From NCBI GenBank assembly GCA_030760725.1, contig JASWHV010000003.1, positions 117,336,153 through 117,400,152 on the forward strand: a DNA stretch of 64,000 bases, in the 5' to 3' direction. The position numbers were made by a program, and so were the translations under genes. Each line of letters starts with the position of its first letter. Position 1 is the stretch's first letter. Below the pieces are notes generated by a model. That model was given only the letters and a program-made list of their open reading frames with translations, did not search any database and was not told the origin of the DNA. Below are positions 55,206 through 64,000 of the stretch, piece after piece. The DNA is from Neostapfia colusana (taxonomy: Eukaryota > Streptophyta > Magnoliopsida > Poales > Poaceae).

Positions 55206-58200
55206 ATTGAATCTCGCCCTCGAGATTCGTTAGTAGGAAATAGATGGGGGAATTCTGCCTTAATATCCTCTTCACGCTCCCATGTGGCTTCAGCTTCAGT
55301 GTGATGGCTCCATTGTACCTTGCACCATCGAATCACCTTGTTCCTGGTGACCCTTTCCTTTACGTCCAAGATTCGGACAGTGTGTTCTGCGTAAATTAGG
55401 TCCTCTTGAAGTTCAAGCTCTCCGATTGACACTTGTTCCTCTGGTATTCTCAAGCACTTCTTGAGCTGGGATACATGAAACACGTCATGTACGTTGAAGA
55501 GATGGTTTGGGAGCTCTAGTTGGTAGGCTACTTCTCCTCGCTTGTCCAAAATCTTAAATGGTCCGATGTAGCGAGGTGCTAGCTTGCCTTTGATGTTGAA
55601 GCATCGTTGGCCTCGGATAGGCGATACTTTAAGGTATACGAAGTCTCCTACTTCAAAGGTCAACTTCCTATGCCTATTGTCCGCATAGCCTTTCTGTCGT
55701 GACTGGGCAGCCTTTAAGTTCTCCCGTATCGTTTGGACCTGCTTTTCGGCTTCTTGTAGTACTTCGGGTCCAAACACCTGGTTCTCTCCAGTCTCGTTCC
55801 AGAATAGTGGCGTTCTACACCGTCTACCACATAAGGCTTCGAAAGGCGACATCTTTAAGCTAGCTTGATAGCTGTTGTTATAGGAGAACTCGGCATACGG
55901 TAAACTCCTATCCCAACTACGCCCACGTTTCAAGGTGCAAGCTCTCAACATGTCCTCCAAAATTTGGTTCGTCCTTTCGGTTTGTCCATCTGTTTGTGGG
56001 TGGTAGGCGGAGCTAAAATCCAGTCATGTACCCATGGCTTTCTGCAGCTTCCTCCAGAATCTAGAGGTAAACTGAGAACCTCGATCTGAGACTATCCTCT
56101 TCGGAACTCCGTGTCGGCACACGATCTGCTCCATGTACAACTCTGCCAATTGTGCGACGTTACAACTGGTCTTTACCGGAAGAAAATGGGCAGTTTTCAT
56201 CAATCGGTCCACAATGACCCAGATGGAGTCGTATCCCGACTGAGTACGTGGTAATCCGATGATGAAGTCCATACTGATGTCCTCCCATTTTCATTCGGGT
56301 ATTCTCAAAGGTTGCAACAATCCAGCGGGTTTTTGATGTTCGGCCTTTACCCGTTGGCATGTGTCGCATAGGGCAACGTATTCGGCTATATCCCTCTTCA
56401 TACCATCCGACCAATAACAAGTTTTTAAGTCCTTGTACATTTTGGTGCTTCCTAGATGTATGGAATAGGGGGAATCATATGCCTCCTTCACTATCATGTC
56501 GCGGAGGTGTCTTATGTTCGGCACACAAATCCTTTTTCCTAGCCAAAGCGTACCCTTTTCATCCTCCTTGAAATCCTTCTCTATTCCTTGTCGGATTCTT
56601 TCCCTGATCTCCTTGATTTCCTCGTCCGTTGATTGGCCCTCTCTTATTCTTGCTCCAATGGGGAGTGGATCTCCATTATCTCCACGTTATTCAAGAATCT
56701 GAGGTGTAACCGTTTGAACTCCTTTCGTAGTTCGGGTGGTAGCTCCCGAACCGTGAGTTGGTGACATGGTCCCTTTCTGCTCAATGCGTCCGCTACTACA
56801 TTGGCCCTCCCGGGGTGGTAGTTGATTCCCACATCATAATCCTTGATGAGTTCTAACCATCGACGTTGCCTCAAATTCAAGTCCGTTTGTGTAAATATGT
56901 ACTTGAGGCTTTTATGATCCGTATAGATCTCACATCGATGTCCAAGGATATAATGTCTCCAAATCTTCAATGCATGCACCACTGCTGCTAATTCCAAGTC
57001 GTGCGTAGGATAGTTAAGCTCGTGCTTCTTTAATTGTCGTGAGGCATAGGCTACCACTTGTCCTTCCTGCATGAGTACACATCCGAGCCCTTGTCTGGAT
57101 GCGTCACAATATATGTCAAAGCTCTTGCTTACGTCTGACAATACCAGAACTGGTGCTGTGGTTAGCCTTTTCTTGAGTTCCTCGAAACTTTCTTGGCAGG
57201 CTTGTGTCCATTGAAAGATTTTTCCCTTCAGTAGCAACTCCGTCATAGGTTTTGCTATCTTAGAGAAGTCTTTAATGAAGCGCTGATAGTATCCTGCCAT
57301 CCCAAGGAAACTCCGAATATCCCTCACGCTCTTCGGTTGGTCCCACTTCAGAACATCTCTCACCTTTCCAGGATCAACCGATACCCCTTCCTTGGAGATA
57401 ATGTGGCCTAGGAAAGATATTTCCTTTAGCCAAAATTGACACTTGTTGAGCTTGGCATACAATTGATGCTCACGCAACTTCTGCAGGGTCAATCTCAGAT
57501 GTTCTTCATGCTCCTCCTCACTTTTTGAATACACCATAATGTCATCGATGAAAATCACGATGAACTTGTCCAAGTACTCCATGAAAACCTTGTTCATAAG
57601 GTACATGAAGTATGCGGGTGCATTCGTCAATCCAAAAGACATAACGGTATATTCATATGAACCATACCGTGTCCGAAAGGCTGTCTTAGGTATATCAGAG
57701 GGCTTAATCTTCAGCTGGAAGTATCCCGACTGAAGATCAATCTTGGAAAATACTCGGGCTCCTTTCATTTGATCGAACAGGTCCTCTATACGGGGCAGAG
57801 GGTATTTATTCTTGATTGTCACCTCGTTGAGAGACCTGTAGTCCACGCACATTCTTTGGGTTCCATCCTTCTTGTCCATGAAGAGTACCGGAGCTCCCCA
57901 TGGTGATGAGCTTGGACGAATAAAACCCTTCTCCAACTGTTCTTGAATTTTCTTCTTGAGTTCAACTAGCTCGTTGACGGGCATCCTATATGGTCTCTTA
58001 GCTATAGGTGCAGTTCCGGGTACCGAATCTATGGCAAACTCGATGTCCCGATCAGGGGGCATTCCTGGAAGCTCTTTCGGGAACACGTCTGAAAATTCCT
58101 GAACCACTGGAATGCTGTCCAATGTTGTTCCTTCGACGTGGTTCAAATTTGCCCGTTCGGTTGTTTGTTGGTCTGACTCAAACTCGACACGAATACCGTG

Positions 58201-58617
58201 TTCGTTTGTCAACTGCACGATCCTGTCAGCACATTGGATTACTCCATTGTGCTTTCTTAACCAATCCATTCCGAGTATGATGTCAATCCCGTGGGAGTCC
58301 AAGACAATAAGGTTGGCAAGGAAGTCTACCCCCCTTATTTTAAGGCTTATTTTAGGACATACTATATTAGTCCTCATTTCTCCTCCGGGTAGATGATGTT
58401 TGGCAACATATTGGGATGATATGAAGGAATGTGATGCTCCGGAATCAAATAAAATGGTGGCTGGGTTGGAGTTGGCAAGGAACATACCAATTGTGACGTC
58501 CTCAGCCTGTTGTGCTTCCTCAGCAGTGACATGGTTTACGTGGCCACGAGCATAGTTCTGCGGTCCACGTTTCCCTTGGTTGTCCCCTCTGTTTGGTTGC
58601 TGGTTCTGCTTGGGCAT
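55202..58617 (-). pseudogene. pol: Gypsy F pol (PR-RT-RH-IN-chromodomain), broken
   Basis: The frame is open from 58617 to 56644 (657 codons): protease I-L-F-D-S-G-A near residue 57-60, RT with F-I-D-D, RNase H with Y-C-D-A-S and Y-T-D-H-K. Near 56650 a frameshift follows the sequence for S-P-L-E. The coding continues in another frame through the integrase zinc finger (H-x-C-x2-C near 56450-56350), broken by TGA at 56291-56293 (a conserved Trp, TGG to TGA) and TGA at 56024-56026 (a conserved Arg, CGA to TGA). The last segment 55960-55202 is open and contains the integrase C-terminal part and a chromodomain ending near 55230. The region deleted from A/B integrase is present here. Confidence 0.92.
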
Positions 58618-59661
58618 GTTACCTTGCTGTCCAGGGCCTCTCCTCGGGCACTGGTTAGCGAAGTGGCCTACTTCCCCGCATGCAAATCATGCCATGTTGC
58701 CTACGGCAGCAGGTACGTTGGGGCGGGGATTTTGAACAGGGGCGCCATTGTTAGGTCGGGGCGCTGGAGGCATGGGCACACGAGGTGCCGGTGCAACGAA
58801 TTGTTGCTGTGGTGGCTGACCAGGGCGCTACGCAGGAGTGGTCGATCCATACTGCGGGGCAGGGGGCATGTACCTAGGTCGTACGTTGCTCCCTTGGGGC
58901 TGGTATGGCATCTTCCTCTTGCACTCTCGCTCGATCTCTCGGATCTTGTTTTCAACCACAATAGCCTTGTCAACCAGCTTCTGGAAGCTTACGTAGTCAT
59001 TGTTGAGGAGCTGAACCTGGATCTCATTGTTCAACCCTCTCATGAACAGGTACTGCTTCCTCTGGTCTGAGTTGACATCTTCGGGGGCGTACCCGGACAG
59101 TTGTATGAACTTGTTGAGGTGCTCGTTCACACTCTTCTGTCCTTGGCGGAGGCCTTCAAACTCCTGCCTCTTGAGCATTATTACACCAGCAGGGATGTAG
59201 TGAGAGCGGAAACTTTCCTTGAACTCAGTCCAAGTGATTGTATCCGGGTTGGCATGGGCGTTGCTCAAGGCATCCCACCAGTCAGCAGCGGCTCCCGTAA
59301 GTTGGTGCGATGCGAAGAGAACCTTCTCTCGGTCGTTGCACTGAACAATGGCGAGCTTCTTCTCCATGGATTGCAACCAATCATCGGCCTCCATGGGATC
59401 GCTTGCTTGAGCAAAGGTGGGTGGTCGAGTCCTCATGAACTCTCCCAACCTGTTATGAGCCGGCGGTGGTGGTGGCGGTGGTGCCGGAATGGGGTTTTGG
59501 TTGGCCTGCAACTGACCCAAAGTTTGGATCATGGTTTGCATAAGCTGGTTTTGCATGGCCATCAACCTTTCCAGATGGTTTTCACCAGCTCCGGGGTTAG
59601 CAGGAACTTCCTCGTGGTCATCCTCCTGGACGTTCCTTCGGCTTGCGTTTCCTCTCACCAT
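58618..59661 (-). pseudogene. gag: Gypsy F gag, two nonsense codons
   Basis: ATG at 59661; gag domain (W-L-x-S-M-E-K-K, A-A-D-W-W, E-F-K-x-S-F, Q-Y-L-F-M-R-G-L) from about 59400 to 58950; a Pro-rich segment before it. Stops in the same frame as pol: TAG at 58828-58830, and TGA at 58687-58689, which takes the place of the first Cys of the CCHC knuckle (remaining C-G-E-V-G-H-x4-C). Gag and Pol were therefore one continuous frame in the ancestor, with no frameshift between them. Both stops are point changes. Confidence 0.9.
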
Positions 59662-60099
59662 CTGTGAGGGAGAACGAAATAGAATAGAAGGTTAGAAGGT
59701 TAGGTAAGTCCCTTCAACTATATGAATCAAGGTGAGTTGGACTATATATATTAGCCCTTATGAGGATGTGATCAAGTGCCGAATCATTTCATACCTCTTT
59801 CTTCTTACGTATGGACAACATTTTTGAGACGTCCCACAACTCACATTAAGCACATAATCACACACAATCATTGCAAGGGCTCATACAGCTCATATTCAAG
59901 GATGGTTTCCTATACCAAGGTGGTTTCAAGGCCAGTCTAAGCTATTCACCCTAGGATGCTTCCTTTGGTCAGCGTGGCTTAGCTACCTGTGACTTCTGTT
60001 TAGGGGTGTAACTAGCTGTTAACCCGTGGCTCTAATATCAATCTAAGGTTTCTATCTAGGCGTGTAACCTACTGTCAACCCGTGGCTCTGATACCAATC
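59662..60099 (-). other. Gypsy F leader with primer-binding site and a second PBS-like copy
   Basis: ATTGGTATCAGAGCCA (minus strand, 60083-60098) matches the end of initiator-Met tRNA and lies next to the LTR. A second copy with two changes, ATTGATATTAGAGCCA, lies 56 bp downstream at 60027-60042 inside a duplicated segment of about 40 bp. The rest of the leader shows no gene. Confidence 0.8.
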
Positions 60100-63051
60100 T
60101 GTGACGCCCTCAATTCTGTGGGAAAACCACGGAACCGAGAACTAATGCATATGTGTGCCCAGGATATTCACCACACATAAAATACGTTCCACAAACTGAA
60201 TTCAGATTATATATCACCACGAATAACAGAATTTATTACAATACCTCATGAGTCTTGGACTCATGCTCACAGTGGAAGTCTTATTTCTATGCAGCGGAAG
60301 TCTTATTTTAATGCGGAAGCAAAAACTAATGCGGAAGCAAAACTAAGCAGAAGTGTCTCCATCTCTACTCCTTCCACAAGCAAGGTTGAGAACAGATCAC
60401 ACGCCATAGTGCTCCACTTGGTCTTCATAATAGCCTTCTCTTGCTGTTGATGACGAAATAATAATGCAAGTTTGAGTACAATGATGTACTCAGCAAGTGC
60501 GGGAAAACACATGATATGCAGCTCATAAACAAGGTAGGTATAAAAGGCTTATTTGCAGGAAAGCAGATTTGTAGAATCATGATAAAACAACAACTTAACT
60601 TTAGATGTAATCCCAACATGTATTAAATTACCAACATACCTCCATCACTTCCCGTGTTCCATCCGAACATTAACCAATCCTTTATTCATACTCACGAATA
60701 CCTCCTCGTATTCGCTACCATCTCACCTCATAAAACAACCTCGTCTCACACCGAGACCAATCTCATGTCATGTCCCAACAGTCATGCAATCATGTCATCA
60801 CCCAGACTCCACAGTTCCAACAACCAAACCATAACGAAAAACCTTCCCTATAACCATCCCAACTAATCATGGCAGTTTAGCCAGGTGCTCGTGACCGTAA
60901 GCTCGGCTATCATGATAGTTTTAGACTCTGCAGAGTGTGCACCTCTTTACCCACAAGTTTGTGATTTCGTCACCCGTCGGCGACTGCAGAACCTCCATTA
61001 TACCAGTACACAACCATCGGTGTATGGTCAAGAGATCACAAAATAGCCTTTACAAAGGGGTTACTAGATGTATGGACTCACTAAGGTTTCACCGGCAGGC
61101 TAGAATCTCCAATTCTCCCACCCACGGGCCCCCTCTTGTGCCATGCAGTTCCCAGGGCAGTCCTCACTCGACTCCCATTCCCCGCGCCTTCCACAGTCCA
61201 TAACACTCTAGCAGCTTACCTAATTACTCAGCTAAGCCGCACCCATACTTGGCCTTGTGGTGGCACTGTTATCCTGGCATGTGCATGCATGAACCGGTCC
61301 TTAGATCTACGGCAAGTAAAACCACCATCTCATGCTATCTCATTCACAAACCCAGGCTTGCCTAGATCTCCCTCCGATCCATGTTCATTAACATCATCAG
61401 TTTCTCATTACCATTACGAGTGCAGTTAGCTAGACATATCTATCTCGCTTCCCAATCCCAAAGACTCATCGAAGCATAAAGCAAAAAAACCATACCCGAC
61501 TAAACTTCCCAGACGAGAAGGGTGGTTTAACCAATACTAGTAAACTCCTATAAAAAGGGTTTCCAATCATATTTGACTCAGCACACACACCTTTTTGCAA
61601 AACAAAACAGTTTTATCCAAAACATAGGATCAATATGGTCAAGGAGCACTTGCCTTGTTCTTGCGGTTCCGATTGTTCTTGGATCTCAAAACCTGGTTGC
61701 TGCAGTTCGTCGTAGACAGCTCCCTGAGCTTGTCCTGCTAGGTAGGATCACGTGCATACAGGTTTCACAGCAATCAATATTTATGCACAAACCTTAAACT
61801 AGATGTGATGGTGCATATGCATGCTATCTCATGATTAGTTTTATTAGATTGATCTGTACGTGCTTTTGCATGGCCTTGTATGGACAGGGGTGTTCGGATC
61901 AAAGGTGGATGTGGCGATGATCTTGTCTTAGATCAAACTAATCATCAAGTGATCTGCCCACGAGAAGGCTTCTGTTCGAAGGAATTGAAGAACAGATGCA
62001 AAGAGATGAACACAATGATATTGAAGTCCTACCTCTCGTTCTTCTTGACTTCGAGGTCCTCCACAGATCGCTCGGTTCTCCTCTGATGATCTCACTTGTT
62101 GCGCTTCAGCGATGGTTTGCTCGGCGAGTTAGGGCTAGGGCTCTAAGTCGTCGGCTCAGGAGTCGAAAGAGAAGTTTGTGGTTTCGGCCAGAGGTTTTGG
62201 GTTCTATTTATAATCAGGAAGAGAAGAGTCCTAATCTGATTGTATCTCGAATAAGAGTCTTATTCAGATCTTTGTTGGATCCTAACATCTTATCTTTAGT
62301 AACATCGTGGAATTTAGATCGGTTTCTGTTGCGTACCGGTATCTTTTACGCGTAAAAACCGCTCCAGAACTTGTTACCTCCGTGATGACGAGCTCGGAAG
62401 CTCCACGTGTCCTCCGGGGCCTGGTATCTCCTCGTCTGCAGAGACGAGCTCCGGTTGTGCCGTGTGTTACGAGCGAGACCTCCCCCTTCTTCGGAGGTGA
62501 GCTCCGCACATGCCACGTGTTGGCGTCGGTCTTCCCTCTCTTCCCTCCTCAGGAACATGTCCCAAAGTCGACACGTGTCCAGTAACAACAGACCTCCCGG
62601 AGATAAGCTCCGGTGGCGACACGTGTTTCGATAGATCCGGACTTCTCTGAGATGGGCTCCGAGATCGACACGTACCCCGCGCGACTGGTCCTCTGATTTC
62701 CGCGAGGACTAGCTCTGAGGATGACACGTGTCTTGCGGAAATGCCTTTGCTTCTTCTACAGAGGCTAGCTCCGTGGGCAACACGTGTCCCACAGGATCGG
62801 ACCTCTCCCCTTTGTGGCGACGAGCCCCGAACCTGCCACGTAGCTCTTTCAGCGGTGGACTTCTCCCCATCTCGCAGGGACGAGCTCCGAACACGCCACG
62901 TGGCCAGTGGCCGTGGTAAGTTGTCTTCGGTGCTCTTGGAGGGCTTTATTGGCTATTCTTTTGATAATTCTCTCTGTTTCTATTTTTCATTAGAATGTTT
63001 CCTCTTCATAGAACATGAACATATGCTGACACCCGAGGCGAGGGTGTCACA
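60100..63051 (-). repeat. Gypsy F 5' LTR (2952 bp)
   Basis: The pair of 52235-55189, with ends TGTGACGCCC and GGTGTCACA on the plus strand. TATA at 62204-62212 (minus), CACGTG-type boxes at 62404-62902. An open frame of 158 codons on the plus strand of the other LTR (54016-54492) is split here by a one-base loss near 61980, so I do not call it a gene. Confidence 0.94.
62404..62902 (-). promoter_or_regulatory. G-box array in U3 of gypsy F 5' LTR
   Basis: CACGTG at 62404, 62514, 62572, 62620, 62725, 62781 and 62897; CACGTA at 62669 and 62837. Nine sites in 500 bp, all upstream (minus strand) of the TATA at 62204-62212. This copy keeps one site lost in the other LTR. Confidence 0.78.
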
Positions 63052-64000
63052 GTAATAACCACGTACATATCCTGTGTAGTACACGTGTGTGAGAGACCGT
63101 CTTAGTGCCACTGATAAAACGGATATGCCGGTATAATCCGGTTAGGATTTTCTTTTGGTGAGGCAACGTAGTACCGACATGTTTCTTACGGTGCATCGAC
63201 ACCGTACTACACTTAATAACCTCTTCCCTATTAAGAAATGATTCATGAACTAACTAGCAACTAAAAATGGAAGTTTGAAACAAATATTAGTTACTGAACT
63301 CTTATTTTGAGCTAAGATTCAAATGAGAGCATGACTAGGGGTCAAAGATTTCAAAAACAGAGTGCTCTGTTTCTGGCAGGAATTCTTGCTGGACTTTGAC
63401 AGGGCATAACTCTGAGTTGATATAACCAATTAAGATGTATGATACAGTTCTGGAAACATTTTCAAGTGCTCTACAACTTCTTTGTAGATCTCCAGAGCAA
63501 AATCACATGTTATGTTGGTGAAAAGTCCAGTTGAAGGCAAACTGTCCAGAACGAGGACAGTAGCAGAAACCTCTCTGGACCTTTCTGTTTTTAAGCCATA
63601 ACTTCCGGTAGAAAAATCCTTAAGGAGCCTATGATACACCGTTGGAAAGGTTATGAAATGTGCAACATTTTTGTAGTTCCAAGCTTGTTCAGATTCTTAT
63701 TGTATTTGCATATACAACTGGGATAATGTTGCCACATACAAAGGAGATGCTGGCAAATTTTATCCAGGAATTCTGTCAACTTTGTAAAAAATCATAACTT
63801 TTGATCCAGAGATGATATGAAGGCATATGATTTGGAAAGATACTGAAGTTTACTAAAACTTTGGTATTGAATTCAAGTCAAGAGTCTTAGTTAACTTGAG
63901 TAAATTTTAGAGTTTGTACGAACTGGTCAGGGTGGTCCAGCTGATTAGTTTAGCGTACTTAAGATTTGTTTAAACATGAATGTAGTTATGCTTTCATAAA
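63052..64000 (+). mobile_element. Gypsy E leader, part after gypsy F
   Basis: It starts with the right target duplication (GTAAT, 63052-63056), then AACCACG and homology to A from 2903 to about 3846 in order. E's gag would start a few hundred bases beyond the window. No gene is visible. Confidence 0.85.

Larger units (their letters stand above)
52235..63051 (-). mobile_element. Gypsy F: complete Ty3/gypsy chromovirus, minus strand, decayed ORF
   Basis: 10.8 kb with two LTRs (2955 and 2952 bp), a primer-binding site at 60083-60098, gag-pol, chromodomain and a polypurine tract at 55190-55205. It is inserted in gypsy E's leader in opposite orientation with a 5-bp target duplication. RT-before-IN order and the C-terminal chromodomain place it with Tekay/Del-like chromoviruses, in a different family from A/B/E (its LTR sequences are unrelated by eye). 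Coding is broken by several stops and one frameshift, so it is not autonomous. Confidence 0.93.

Overview
The window is plant nuclear DNA, most likely from a large-genome grass. It looks like a cluster of nested LTR retrotransposons from end to end. I see no host gene, tRNA, rRNA or CRISPR array. The grass call rests on the element types: a Sirevirus-type Ty1/copia family with 1.46-kb LTRs, stacked polypurine tracts and a third ORF, and Ty3/gypsy chromoviruses (Tekay/Del-like) with 3-4 kb LTRs. The GC-rich CCG-repeat stretches fit too. The species cannot be named from this sequence.

Layout, left to right. (1) 1-8810: gypsy A, a dead chromovirus, 5' LTR cut by the window edge, 3' LTR interrupted after 178 bp. 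(2) 8811-31500: a Sirevirus-type copia tandem, LTR1-internal1-LTR2-internal2-truncated LTR3. (3) 31496-31960: a stray piece of gypsy leader and gag start. (4) 31958-40074: gypsy B, a near-identical second copy of A (offset 31,264 bp) carrying the same inactivating lesions. (5) 40075-41522: a solo copia LTR (LTR4) at the same site in B's 3' LTR. (6) 41523-45252: the rest of B's 3' LTR. (7) 45253-46354: leader of a related gypsy C. (8) 46355-47429: first part of an LTR of gypsy D. (9) 47430-52234 and 63052-64000: 5' LTR and leader of gypsy E. (10) 52235-63051: gypsy F on the minus strand, complete with both LTRs, inserted into E's leader.

The insertions form a nest: D sits in C, E in D, F in E, and the A/B-copia complex also sits in C. 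The same CTGGG target duplication flanks copia at 8806 and at 41523, 32.7 kb apart, and the left junction recurs at 40070. A gypsy carrying one copia insertion was therefore amplified by segmental duplication, not by repeated transposition. LTR-LTR recombination gave both a two-internal tandem and a solo LTR. Two joins with 5-bp and 3-bp microhomology (31496-31500, 31958-31960) mark illegitimate repair.

Copia 2 (19502-31500) is the best preserved coding unit. It has an intact gag (704 aa) and pol (1085 aa) with all integrase, reverse transcriptase and RNase H signatures I checked. Only its third ORF has a nonsense codon. Gypsies A, B and F have many stops and frameshifts. Non-coding features that stand out are an array of nine CACGTG-type boxes in F's U3, an 84-bp-period palindrome array in the copia U3 with related palindromes ahead of ORF3, a wobble-preserved hairpin near the LTR 3' end of A/B/E, and a duplicated primer-binding site in F.
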